Part shown: piece after piece, positions 24,059 to 31,735 of the stretch
Layout of the letters: each line of letters starts with the position of its first letter
Numbering within the stretch: position 1 is the first letter of the stretch
Assembly: GCA_001917855.1 (NCBI GenBank)
Contig: MNEU01000032.1
Location: forward strand, 4,406-37,206
Origin: Armatimonadetes bacterium 13_1_40CM_64_14
Lineage (GTDB): Bacteria; Sysuimicrobiota; Sysuimicrobiia; Sysuimicrobiales; Kaftiobacteriaceae
Length of the DNA: 32,801 nucleotides
Direction of reading: 5' to 3'
Translations under genes and position numbers: made by a program
The notes under the pieces: model-generated
The model's database searches: none
The model's input: only the letters and a program-made list of their open reading frames with translations
Told to the model about the DNA's origin: nothing

Positions 24059-24904
24059 CTAACGCAGCCTTACCTGCCGGCTAGTCGCATACCGGGCACC
24101 CACGTTGACCACGAGCACGATGGCGACGAGCACCAGCGCTCCCGCCCAGGCCTGCCGGTGCCAGTCATCGAACGGGGAAATGGCGTAGGCGAAAATTTGC
24201 AGCGGTAAGGCGGCAATCGGTTGCAGAATACTCCTGTTCCAGAAGCGATTCCCAAACGCCGTAAAGAGCAACGGGGCCGTCTCCCCGGCGATGCGCGCCA
24301 GGGCGATCATGATCCCGGTCACGATGCCGGCAGTCGCCGTCGGCAGCACCACCCGCAGCGTGGTCTTCCACTGAGGAATCCCCAGGGCAAGAGCGGCTTC
24401 CCGCACGCTCTGTGGGACCAAGCGCACGACCTCTTCCGTCGTGCGCATCACCGTCGGGATGAGCATCACCCCTAGTGCGACCCCCCCGGCCAAGGCGCTG
24501 AAATGCCGCAGCGGAAGGACGATGAGGACATAGGCGAATAACCCCATGACGATACTGGGGATCCCGTTCATCACGTCCGCGGCAAAGCGGCTGATCCGGC
24601 TCACTTGCGTCTGGGGATATTCGGACAGAAACGTCCCCCCGAGCACGCCGATCGGAATACCCAAGCACCCGGCAAGCCCGATCAAGATCAACGTGCCGGT
24701 GATGGCGTTGGCCATCCCGCCGCCAGGCTCCCCCGCGGCCCCGGGCAGCTTGGTGAAGAAGTCCCAGTTCAGAGCAGACAGCCCCGTCTGGGCCAAAAAC
24801 GTCAGAACCAGGACTAGGGGCGTGAGCACCAGGAGGGTGCAGAGGAAGCACACCAGGGTCATCCCCTGATCCATCCCTCGCCGCAACCGGTATCGGGGGT
24901 CCAT
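24059..24904 (-). CDS. pstA: Phosphate ABC transporter permease PstA
   Basis: This 281-residue inner-membrane permease forms the phosphate channel with PstC. Six membrane segments are visible, with PstA marks such as AGEPGGGMANAITGTLILIG, GTFLSEY, ADVMNGIPSIVMGLFAYV, the EAA loop VREAALALGIPQWKTTLRVV and ARIAGETAPLLFTAFGN. GGAG lies six bases before the ATG. It follows pstC by three bases and precedes pstB by three, a tight operon. Confidence 0.95.
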   Translation of the reverse strand: MDPRYRLRRGMDQGMTLVCFLCTLLVLTPLVLVLTFLAQTGLSALNWDFFTKLPGAAGEPGGGMANAITGTLILIGLAGCLGIPIGVLGGTFLSEYPQTQVSRISRFAADVMNGIPSIVMGLFAYVLIVLPLRHFSALAGGVALGVMLIPTVMRTTEEVVRLVPQSVREAALALGIPQWKTTLRVVLPTATAGIVTGIMIALARIAGETAPLLFTAFGNRFWNRSILQPIAALPLQIFAYAISPFDDWHRQAWAGALVLVAIVLVVNVGARYATSRQVRLR

Positions 24905-24907
24905 ATC

Positions 24908-25864
24908 TCACTCCGCGATGAACGACGGGCCTTGCACGACGCGGTTTACTAACAGCCGCGCCAGCGCGTTCATGGCCACCGTGACCACCAACAACACCAG
25001 CCCCGCATAGACGAGCGCGGCTACGTAGAGGTCCCCCGTGGCCTCCGCGAACTCGTTGGCGATGACCGCCGGAATGGTGTAGGCCGGAGCGAACAACGAG
25101 ACCCGGATCTGGGCGACGTTGCCGATCACCATGGTCACCGCCATCGTCTCCCCCAACGCCCGGGCCAGCGCGAGAAAAATCGCCCCCAGAATCCCGGACC
25201 GGGCATACGGCAACACTGCCGTGCGCGTCGTCTCCCACCGCGTGGCTCCGAGGGCCTGCGCCGCCTCGCGTTGCGCGGTCGGCACCGCGCGCATCACCGC
25301 CGTGCTGACGGCGACCACGAACGGGACGACCATCACCGACAGGATCAGTCCGGCCGTGAGCAAGCCCAGCCCCAGCGGAGGGCCGCGGAACAGGGGAAGA
25401 AAGCCCAGCGACGCTTGGAGGGCTGGCTCGGCCGTTGTGCGCACCCAGGGAACAAGGACGAAGATGCCCCACAGACCGATGACGACGCTGGGGATGGCCG
25501 CCAGGAGCTCCACGAGAAAGCTAATTGGTGTACGGAGCCATCCCGGCACGAGCTCGGAGAGGAAGATGGACACCCCCAGCCCCAGAGGCACGGCAATCAG
25601 CAAGGCGAGAGCGGAGGAGACGACGGTGCCGTAGACAAAGGACAAGACCCCGAACTGGCTCGCGACCGGATCCCAGGTGGTCGTGATGAGGAAACGGGCG
25701 CCGAAACGCAGGATCGCCGGCCACGCCGCCGCGATCAGCGCCACCACCATGGTGCCGATGACAAACGGGACGGCCGCCGCCATCGCCGCCAACAGGAGAC
25801 GGAACCACTGATCTCCTGTTCGCGCGGTATCGCGGACCAGGCGGCCCCCCTGCGGACTTCCCAC
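24908..25864 (-). CDS. pstC: Phosphate ABC transporter permease PstC
   Basis: This 318-residue permease pairs with PstA. Typical PstC segments are FLITTTWDPVASQFGVLSFV, GTVVSSALALLIAVPLGLGV, LVELLAAIPSVVIGLWGIFV, the EAA loop QREAAQALGATRWETTRTAV and LARALGETMAVTMVIGN. Six membrane helices can be counted. The GTG start is five bases after pstS and lacks a strong ribosome site, suggesting coupling with pstS translation. Confidence 0.95.
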   Translation of the reverse strand: MGSPQGGRLVRDTARTGDQWFRLLLAAMAAAVPFVIGTMVVALIAAAWPAILRFGARFLITTTWDPVASQFGVLSFVYGTVVSSALALLIAVPLGLGVSIFLSELVPGWLRTPISFLVELLAAIPSVVIGLWGIFVLVPWVRTTAEPALQASLGFLPLFRGPPLGLGLLTAGLILSVMVVPFVVAVSTAVMRAVPTAQREAAQALGATRWETTRTAVLPYARSGILGAIFLALARALGETMAVTMVIGNVAQIRVSLFAPAYTIPAVIANEFAEATGDLYVAALVYAGLVLLVVTVAMNALARLLVNRVVQGPSFIAE

Positions 25865-25869
25865 GCGTT

Positions 25870-26928
25870 CTACGGGAGTAATGCCGCCCCTTGCGCCGTC
25901 ATTGTCTTCAGCGTCTGCTCGATGCGAGCGACCAGGCTCTTGGGCAGCGGCGCATACAGCAACGTCGGGGCGTACTTCTGACCGTCATGCGTAGCCCACC
26001 ACAGGAAGGTCACCAGGGCCTTCCCTTTCACTGGATCGGGCTGTTCTCCGTAGATCAGGATCCACGTGAACCCCGCGATGGGATACGCATCTTTGCCATC
26101 CGGGTTGGTGAAGAAGACCCGGAAGTCCTGGGGGATGGATGCTAGGGCCCCGTCCACCGCCCGGCTAGTGCTGGACAGGGTGGGCGGCACGAACTGGCCC
26201 GCCTTGTTGCGCACGTAACCAAGCGCCATCTTGTTGGTCAGTGCGTAGGCCAGCTCGACGTAGCCCAGAGCGTAGGGAGTTTGCTTCACCACTCCTGCCA
26301 CTCCCTCGTTCCCCTTGCCCCCCAGGCCGGTGGGCCAGTTCACGGACGGTCCCTCTCCGACCTGGGTCTTCCACTGCGGGCTGACCTTGCTCAGGTAGTT
26401 CGTGAAGATGTTCGTGGTCCCCGACCCGTCCGAGCGGTGGACCACGACGATGTCCGCGGCGGGCAGAACAGCTTTCTGATTATCTTGCAACAGCCGCGGG
26501 TCGTTCCACTTCGTCACCTTGCCCAAGAAGATGTCCGCGAGCACATCAGGGGCGAAGTTTAAGCCAGAAGTGACACCAGGCACGTTGTACGTTACGACGA
26601 CCGCCCCCGCGACCATCGGGATGTGGAGGACGCGTCCACCCGCCTGCGCGATCTGTTCATCCGTCATCGGCCCGTCGCTGGCGCCGAAGTCCACGGTCTT
26701 GGCGATGAACTGACGAATGCCTCCGCCGGAACCGATCGACTGGTAGTTGATCTGGACACCCTTCTCCGCGGCATAGACTTGAGACCACTTCGAGTAGAGG
26801 GGATACGGGAATGTGGCCCCGGCACCATTGAGGATGACCGGGGACTGGGCGCGCACAGTGCTCAACCCGCCCCCAAGCAGCATGATGGCCAGGGCCAGGA
26901 CCATCAGCCGTACCCGCATTACTTGCAT
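25870..26928 (-). CDS. pstS: Phosphate-binding protein PstS (canonical copy)
   Basis: This 352-residue binding protein has a signal peptide (VMRVRLMVLALAIMLLGGGL, cleavage near VRAQS) without a lipobox Cys. The phosphate-binding loops are canonical: NGAGATFPYPLYSKW, SIGSGGGIRQF, DFGASDGPMT and VVHRSDGSGTTNIFTNYL. The ATG at 26928 is chosen because GGAGGTG is six bases upstream; a GTG at 26937 overlaps that ribosome site. It is preceded by PHO-box-like repeats at 26976-27030 and followed by pstC after five bases. A small hairpin (26947-26960) lies in its leader. Confidence 0.94.
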   Translation of the reverse strand: MQVMRVRLMVLALAIMLLGGGLSTVRAQSPVILNGAGATFPYPLYSKWSQVYAAEKGVQINYQSIGSGGGIRQFIAKTVDFGASDGPMTDEQIAQAGGRVLHIPMVAGAVVVTYNVPGVTSGLNFAPDVLADIFLGKVTKWNDPRLLQDNQKAVLPAADIVVVHRSDGSGTTNIFTNYLSKVSPQWKTQVGEGPSVNWPTGLGGKGNEGVAGVVKQTPYALGYVELAYALTNKMALGYVRNKAGQFVPPTLSSTSRAVDGALASIPQDFRVFFTNPDGKDAYPIAGFTWILIYGEQPDPVKGKALVTFLWWATHDGQKYAPTLLYAPLPKSLVARIEQTLKTMTAQGAALLP

Positions 26929-26975
26929 ACTTGCCACCTCCAGGCTGTGTTCGGAAACACCTCAAGCGTACCCCG

Positions 26976-27030
26976 GGGAGGGTGAGGGGAGGCGAAGAGT
27001 GAGTGAAGCCTGGTTGAAAAGCGGGTGAAA
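26976..27030 (-). promoter_or_regulatory. PHO-box-like direct repeats upstream of pstS
   Basis: Five consecutive 11-base units read on the minus strand TTTCACCCGCT, TTTCAACCAGG, CTTCACTCACT, CTTCGCCTCCC and CTCACCCTCCC. The shared core TTCACC repeating every 11 bases is the arrangement bound by PhoB/PhoP-type winged helices, closest in look to actinobacterial PHO boxes (GTTCACC). The last two units are weaker. The block ends 48 bases before the pstS ATG, with a poor -10 candidate TACGCT at 26965-26970. The adjacent DUF47-winged-helix protein is the obvious candidate binder. Confidence 0.65.
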
Positions 27031-27038
27031 TGGGAGGA

Positions 27039-27992
27039 TTAATCGCCCAGATCCAGCCGGTACCCCACGCCGCGGACGGCGACGATGCGTACGCCCGCGG
27101 TCTGTTCGACCTTCTTACGCAGCCACCCGATGTGCGTATCGAGGGTGCGGGTATCCCCGAAGTAATCCTGGCCCCAGACCTCGCCGAGGAGGCGCTCGCG
27201 CCGTACCACCTTGCCCTGATGACGCAGGAGCAGGTGCAAGAGGGCGAACTCCTTGGCGGACAAGGCCACCGCGGCGCCGGCGACTTGGACATCGTGACGG
27301 CTCAGGTCCATCGTCAGCCGCCCGGCGACCAGGCGTTCCTCGCGCCCCGTCTGGGTCAGAATCGTTTCCAAGACGTTGGCGACGTCCTCGCAGCGATCGG
27401 TGCTCGCTTCCATGATCTCGCAGATATCCTTCCACTTGACGATGTCGCGGGCGCTGGCGCGCCGGCTGAAGAGGGTACCAATCGCGTCCCGCAAGACATC
27501 ATCGCCGCGATTCTCCAGCCGATGCAAGGTGCGGGTGTGTACAAACAGCTCGCCAGTCTGCCGTAGCTCGAGGGCCTGCCGAAGTTCCTGGGCCGATTCG
27601 AGGACGATCTGGCCCAGCTCGCGGGCGGCCGGAATCGCGCGGCGGACCCGGTGAATCGCTAGACGCGCCGCCGCGGCTTCGATCGCATCCAGAATATCAT
27701 CGAGGTACCCGGTCAGAGCTTTGAGCGCATCGGGGGCGATCAACGTCGGACGCGGCGTCATCAACATCTCGAACATGTCGCGCGCGACCGCATCTCCCTT
27801 GTGTTCGAGGTCCCGAATGGTCTGCCAGCCTTCCCCGATCGGGGTGCGGCCCGCCAGAGATTCGACCAGCACTTCGGCCGACTGGAGGATCGTCTTTCCC
27901 ATTTCCTCTAGAAGGTCAACCTCCGGCGACCCTCCCTCGGGTCGAGGCGGAGTCGTCGGCACCGGCTGGGGACTATGGGGATCGGGGGGCAT
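27039..27992 (-). CDS. DUF47 (PhoU-like) - PhoB-type winged-helix fusion protein, putative phosphate regulator
   Basis: A single 317-residue frame joins two domains not normally together. Residues about 25-216 are a DUF47 PhoU-like helical domain: LEHKGDAVARDMFEMLMTP, LTGYLDDILDAIEAAAARLA, RLENRGDDVLRDAIGTLF, DIVKWKDICEIMEASTDRCE. Residues about 220-315 are an OmpR/PhoB C-terminal DNA-binding domain: LSAKEFALLHLLLRHQGKVV, RERLLGEVWGQDYFGDTRTL, DTHIGWLRKKVEQ, VRGVGYRLD. There is no receiver domain and no membrane segment. DUF47 proteins usually accompany phosphate transporters. Lying between two pstS genes and just before PHO-box-like repeats, the protein probably senses phosphate status or the Pst complex directly and activates or represses pst. 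GAGG lies four bases before the ATG. Confidence 0.85.
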   Translation of the reverse strand: MPPDPHSPQPVPTTPPRPEGGSPEVDLLEEMGKTILQSAEVLVESLAGRTPIGEGWQTIRDLEHKGDAVARDMFEMLMTPRPTLIAPDALKALTGYLDDILDAIEAAAARLAIHRVRRAIPAARELGQIVLESAQELRQALELRQTGELFVHTRTLHRLENRGDDVLRDAIGTLFSRRASARDIVKWKDICEIMEASTDRCEDVANVLETILTQTGREERLVAGRLTMDLSRHDVQVAGAAVALSAKEFALLHLLLRHQGKVVRRERLLGEVWGQDYFGDTRTLDTHIGWLRKKVEQTAGVRIVAVRGVGYRLDLGD

Positions 27993-28060
27993 GCTCCCTC
28001 AGGATATCATGGGGAGCGCGCGGAGAGGCGACAGGACTACGGACCGGACAAACGGGTCGG

Positions 28061-29116
28061 TCATGGAAAGGCCGGCTGCCCATTGACGGTCATAGTCTTG
28101 AGGGTGCGTTCCACTCGGTCCACCAACTGCCGAGGCAACGGGGCATAGAGGAAATTGAGCGCGTGCTTCTGGCCTTCATGCGTCGCCCACCACAGGAACT
28201 GTGTGAGCGCGCGGCCCTTGTCCGGATCGAGCTGATCGGCGTAGACGACGAGGTAGGTAAGTCCGGCAATCGGATAGGCGAACCCGGCATCGGGATTGGT
28301 CATCAACGTCAGGTAGTCGTCGGGAATCGTCGGCAACGCCGCTTCCAGCGCTTTCATCGTCGACGACAGCGACGGGGCAAGCAGCTGCCCGGCCTTGTTG
28401 CGCACGCTCCCGAATGTCATGCGGTTTCCGAACGCGTACGCGAGCTCCACATAGCCGATCGAGTTCTCGGTGCGGCGCGCAAGATCCGCCACGCCCTGAT
28501 CGCCGCGGGCCTCGCGGCCCACCGGCCACTGCACCGTACTGCCCTCACCGACTCTCTCGCGCCACTCCGTGCTGACCTTGCTCAGGTAGTTCGTCCAGAT
28601 CGCAGTCGCGCCCGAATCGTCCGACCGATGGATGACCTCGATGGGTTTGGCTGGCAGCTTCGCCTGCGGATTGAGGTCGACGAGGCGTTTATCATCCCAC
28701 TGCGTAATTTTCCCCAGAAAGATATCGGCGAGGACTGGCCCGGTGAACGCTAACCCGTGCGACAGGTCCTGCACGGCGTAGACGGGCACCACCGCGCCGG
28801 CGACAATAGGCACGAACACGAGTGGTCCCGAGGCGTGGGCGAGCTGGTCACGCGTGGGTATCGCATCGATCCCCCCAAAATCCACGGCCCGATCCACTAG
28901 TAACCGAAGCCCTTCGCCGGACCCGACCTGATGGTAGACGAGGCGCACGCCGCGCTCCGCGGCATACACCTGGATCCACTTCGCGTAGAGGGGGCCGGGG
29001 AAGCTCCCTCCCGCGCCAGTCAGGGCCACGGACTGCGCGGTCGACGCGCCCACGCCAAAGTGCACAACCAGCGCCATCAGGGTTACCGCCAAGACGAGGG
29101 AACGACTTTGCCTCAC
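28061..29116 (-). CDS. PstS-like phosphate-binding protein paralog
   Basis: This 351-residue protein is a diverged PstS with a signal peptide (VLAVTLMALVVHFGVGAST). Overall it aligns along its length with the canonical PstS downstream (QVYAAE.GV, FGSVRNKAGQLLAPSLSSTM, FLWWATHEGQKHALNFLYAP). The binding loops differ: GAGGSFPGPLYAKW, QVGSGEGLRLL, DFGGIDAIPTRDQ and VIHRSDDSGATAIWTNYL, so RSDGSGT has become RSDDSGA. The ligand affinity or identity may therefore differ. GTG 29116 is the start, with AGGAGG six bases upstream; the longer frame to 29284 has no support. It precedes the DUF47-winged-helix gene by 68 bases and is probably co-transcribed with it. Confidence 0.9.
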   Translation of the reverse strand: MRQSRSLVLAVTLMALVVHFGVGASTAQSVALTGAGGSFPGPLYAKWIQVYAAERGVRLVYHQVGSGEGLRLLVDRAVDFGGIDAIPTRDQLAHASGPLVFVPIVAGAVVPVYAVQDLSHGLAFTGPVLADIFLGKITQWDDKRLVDLNPQAKLPAKPIEVIHRSDDSGATAIWTNYLSKVSTEWRERVGEGSTVQWPVGREARGDQGVADLARRTENSIGYVELAYAFGNRMTFGSVRNKAGQLLAPSLSSTMKALEAALPTIPDDYLTLMTNPDAGFAYPIAGLTYLVVYADQLDPDKGRALTQFLWWATHEGQKHALNFLYAPLPRQLVDRVERTLKTMTVNGQPAFP

Positions 29117-29181
29117 GCGAGTCCTCCTAGATCTCCTATGGACAGACGGGGTCACGCTGAATCCGCTCTCCTTCAATAACG

Positions 29182-29222
29182 CCGCAGGGCTCCCCGGTGT
29201 TCTCTCCGTATGATCCCTGCGG
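29182..29222. repeat. Inverted repeat upstream of the pstS paralog
   Basis: CCGCAGGG (29182-29189) and CCCTGCGG (29215-29222) are perfect 8-base complements separated by 25 bases. They lie 66-106 bases before the start of the pstS paralog, in its probable leader or promoter. It could be an operator or RNA hairpin. No TTCACC-type direct repeats are seen here, unlike before pstS. Confidence 0.35.
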
Positions 29223-29280
29223 GGCCTGCGCGCGTCGCCTCCTGGGGCTCCTCCTGAAGAAACTTGCCGGGGCAATGGGA

Positions 29281-29763
29281 TCAACCCTGTCCTTCGGACT
29301 CCTCGCGGAGATCGGCCACAGTCCCACGGGTGAGACGCTGTAAGAGAGCCGGCGCAATCGAAAACACACTCGTAGGCGTCCCAGCCGCAGCATAGACGAT
29401 CTCGAATCCCAGCAGGTCACGGTCGATGTAGACGGGCAGGGGCCGCGGGTGGCCCACCGGAGGGACGCCTCCGATGGCGAATCCGGTGACCTCATGGACC
29501 ACATCGGCATTCGCCTTGGCGATGCGGCGGACGCCGGCGGCGCGGGCCAGCTTCGTGGCGTCCACACGATTGGCTCCTGAGGCCAACACCAGCACAGGCT
29601 GCGCATCGGCCAGGAACACGAGCGACTTCACGATCTGAGCCACCGTCGTGCCGACCGCAGCTGCGGCATCGGCGGCCGTCCGCGTGCTGTGAGGAAATTC
29701 CAAAATATCCGTGGCGACGCCGCCAGACTGCAGCGCGGCGAGAACGCGATCTGTCGGCTTCAC
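29281..29763 (-). CDS. YbaK/EbsC-family aminoacyl-tRNA deacylase
   Basis: This 160-residue protein belongs to the YbaK/ProX superfamily, which removes wrongly attached amino acids from tRNA (for example Cys or Ala from tRNA-Pro). Seen are HSTRTAADAAAAVGTTVAQI, the catalytic Lys in IVKSLVFLAD, LASGANRVDATKLARAAG, and the Gly-Pro-type loop GFAIGGVPPVGHP. The GTG start has AGAAGGG eight bases upstream. It ends 165 bases before the pstS paralog and is divergent from the metallophosphoesterase gene. A perfect TATAAT (29837-29842, minus) lies 74 bases upstream as a possible -10. The tRNA specificity is not assigned. Confidence 0.88.
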   Translation of the reverse strand: MKPTDRVLAALQSGGVATDILEFPHSTRTAADAAAAVGTTVAQIVKSLVFLADAQPVLVLASGANRVDATKLARAAGVRRIAKANADVVHEVTGFAIGGVPPVGHPRPLPVYIDRDLLGFEIVYAAAGTPTSVFSIAPALLQRLTRGTVADLREESEGQG

Positions 29764-29841
29764 TAGGTATTCCCTTCTGGACGATCCACGACGTTCCTGT
29801 GACAGGGATCAGGGTGCGCCGAGCTCGGGTCCCGTTATTAT

Positions 29842-29869
29842 AAGGAGGTAGTCTGACGGCGTCGTCAGA
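29842..29869 (+). promoter_or_regulatory. Distant ribosome site and hairpin before the metallophosphoesterase
   Basis: A strong AAGGAGGT (29842-29849 region) lies about 34 bases before the ATG at 29883, too far for normal use. Between them TCTGACG (29852-29858) and CGTCAGA (29863-29869) form a 7-bp stem with a GCGT loop, which would bring the site to about 16 bases from the ATG. Alternatively translation starts at a CTG at 29853 in frame, four bases after the site. Confidence 0.35.
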
Positions 29870-29882
29870 ACAGACCGTCGCC

Positions 29883-30440
29883 ATGCGCATCCTCGCTTGT
29901 GCAGACCAGCACGGCCGGCCCGACCGCATCGCGCGTGTCCGCGCCCTCATCACTGAGCTGCGGCCCGACGTGGTCGTGCTTCCGGGCGATCTGACGCACG
30001 CCGGCAGCGGGGGCGAGACGTTGAACCTGCTGGCGCGTCCTCTGCCCGTTCTCGCCATTCCCGGGAACATGGACCACCCGGCGGAGGCCGCGCGAATTCG
30101 CACCCAAGGACAGCTGGGCGGGGCTGATCCCGTGATCATCGACGGCGTCTTGTTCGGCGGGCCGGACGTCATCCGCCCGTGTGACGTCTTGGTGGTGCAC
30201 GAACCCCCGCTCGGCATTCTGGACACGGGTTCGGGCGGCCGGCATTTCGGCACGACGCGGGTCCGGGACCTTGTGGACCGCCTGCGCCCGCGCGTTGTGT
30301 TGTGCGGTCACGTCCATGAGTCCCCAGGCATAGAACGGTATGGGGACACGCTCGTGGTCAACTGCACGATGGGCGATGGCAAAACCGGCGGGGCAGTGAT
30401 CGAGCTTACAGCCTCCGACATCACGGCGCACTTAGTCTAG
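29883..30440 (+). CDS. Calcineurin-like metallophosphoesterase
   Basis: This 185-residue protein has the metallophosphoesterase blocks in order: ACADQHG (D-x-H), VVLPGDLTHAG (GD), IPGNMDHP (GN-D), LVVHEPPLG (His) and LCGHVHESPG (GHxH). This is the compact YfcE/Rv0805-like layout, acting on phosphodiesters or cyclic nucleotides with two metal ions. No signal peptide is seen. Whether translation starts at ATG 29883 or upstream is uncertain because the good ribosome site is distant. It is divergent from the YbaK-type gene and convergent with the CoA-binding protein gene. Confidence 0.9.
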   Translation: MRILACADQHGRPDRIARVRALITELRPDVVVLPGDLTHAGSGGETLNLLARPLPVLAIPGNMDHPAEAARIRTQGQLGGADPVIIDGVLFGGPDVIRPCDVLVVHEPPLGILDTGSGGRHFGTTRVRDLVDRLRPRVVLCGHVHESPGIERYGDTLVVNCTMGDGKTGGAVIELTASDITAHLV

Positions 30441-30477
30441 CGATGTCTTCCTCGCGTCCTTCCCTGCGCGGGGACTC

Positions 30478-30894
30478 TTACATCCGCGCCCCCGCTAACG
30501 TGCGGTGCACCGTGCGCATGCACATCCCCACCACCGCGGTCAGCCCGGCGGCCTGTGCGCGCGCTGCGGCATCGAGGTTCTCTGCCCCGGGCTGCATCCA
30601 CACGACCGGGGCACCCATGGCAATCGCGTCCTCCACCACCGGAGGCACCGCCTCCGGGCGCCGGAAGATCAAGACAACGTCCACATGTTCGGAGATTTCC
30701 CGCAGACTTGGATACGCTCGCTCCCCCAGCACCTCCGCGAGGTGGGGGTTCACCGGAATGATCCGGTAGCCCGCCTTTTGCAGGTAGCGCGCGATCTCGT
30801 TGCTTGGCCGATCGGGCTTATCAGACAGACCCACAACAGCAATGGTCCGCGCCGAGCGGACAATCTGTGCCATCTTGTCCCAGCTCACCGCCAT
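30478..30894 (-). CDS. CoA-binding domain protein (YccU type)
   Basis: This 138-residue Rossmann-fold protein resembles YccU, a CoA-binding domain found free-standing or in succinyl-CoA synthetase-like proteins. Typical segments are RTIAVVGLSDKPDRPSNEIA, GYRIIPVNPHLAEVLGERAY, SLREISEHVDVVLIFRRPE and APVVWMQPGAENLDAAARAQ, ending with a Cys-containing VVGMCMRTVHRTL. The ATG at 30894 has GGAGG eight bases upstream; a GTG at 30918 is less likely. It follows pgl by 64 bases on the same strand and may be the last gene of the glk-gnd-pgl run. The ligand-dependent role is not known. Confidence 0.88.
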   Translation of the reverse strand: MAVSWDKMAQIVRSARTIAVVGLSDKPDRPSNEIARYLQKAGYRIIPVNPHLAEVLGERAYPSLREISEHVDVVLIFRRPEAVPPVVEDAIAMGAPVVWMQPGAENLDAAARAQAAGLTAVVGMCMRTVHRTLAGARM

Positions 30895-30958
30895 CCCCGA
30901 AACCTCCATCTGCGGCACTCACCGCGATTTCGACAGCGTCCGACCCGTCCCACCCCTT

Positions 30959-31735
30959 CTACGCGGGCGGTGAGGGGGTGCGCACCGACGGACCGAGAAA
31001 CGTTGCGGCGCCTTCGTCAATCCACCAGAAGACATCGCCAGCGGTGGGCTGCACGCTCAGGGCGGGACAGGTCACCGGATCGCAGGGACCCACCAGGACC
31101 CGGTGTACCGCGCCGGCCTTCCCTTTGCCCGCCACGAGGAAGAAGACGCCCGCCGCGTGATTGATGACGGGCAGCGTGATCGTCAGCCGCTGCGGGGGGT
31201 CGACTGACGCTCGCACTGCGATCACCCGGCGGTCGCGGGCTTGGAGGGCCGGGGAGGCCGGAAACAGCGACGCGATGTGGCCGTCGGCGGCCAGACCCAG
31301 CAGGATGAGATCGAAGCGCGGCCACCGGCCCGCAAACCGCTGCGACAGCAGTGCTTCATACGCACGCGCCGCGTCTTCAGGGTCGGCATGAGAGGTGGGC
31401 ATCGGATACACGTTTGTCGTCGGGATCGGAAGACGGTCCAGAAGGGCATCTTTCACCATGCGGTAGTTGCTGCGCGGGTCATCGGGAGGCACATACCGCT
31501 CATCGCCCCAGAACAGGTCGACCTGGTTCCACGGGACGCGGTCGACGTATTCCTCCGCCAGCAGGCGGTACAAGGCGCGCGGGGTATTGCCACCAGACAG
31601 GGCCAGCGCGCAGCGCCCGTCGGATTCCACGGCCGAGCGCACGCGATCGACAAGCGCGCGTGCCGCGGCCTGACTCATCGCCTCGAGATCAGGATAGACG
31701 TAGACACTGGGTCGGGTTTGCGACGGCGCCGTCAT
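30959..31735 (-). CDS. pgl: 6-Phosphogluconolactonase
   Basis: This 258-residue enzyme hydrolyses 6-phosphogluconolactone to 6-phosphogluconate in the oxidative pentose phosphate pathway. The DevB/SolB family motifs are present: LALSGGNTPRALYRLL, LFWGDERYVPPDDPRSNYRM and LILLGLAADGHIASLFPASP (the usual LLGxGxDGHTASLFP, with Ala for the second Gly). The ATG overlaps the gnd stop by four bases, so the pair is translationally coupled. A zwf gene is not in the window. Confidence 0.94.
   Translation of the reverse strand: MTAPSQTRPSVYVYPDLEAMSQAAARALVDRVRSAVESDGRCALALSGGNTPRALYRLLAEEYVDRVPWNQVDLFWGDERYVPPDDPRSNYRMVKDALLDRLPIPTTNVYPMPTSHADPEDAARAYEALLSQRFAGRWPRFDLILLGLAADGHIASLFPASPALQARDRRVIAVRASVDPPQRLTITLPVINHAAGVFFLVAGKGKAGAVHRVLVGPCDPVTCPALSVQPTAGDVFWWIDEGAATFLGPSVRTPSPPA

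Noticed and set aside
29117-29280. PHO box before the pstS paralog
   Set aside because: TTCA occurs, but I could not line up 11-base direct repeats as before pstS; only an 8-base inverted repeat is clear.
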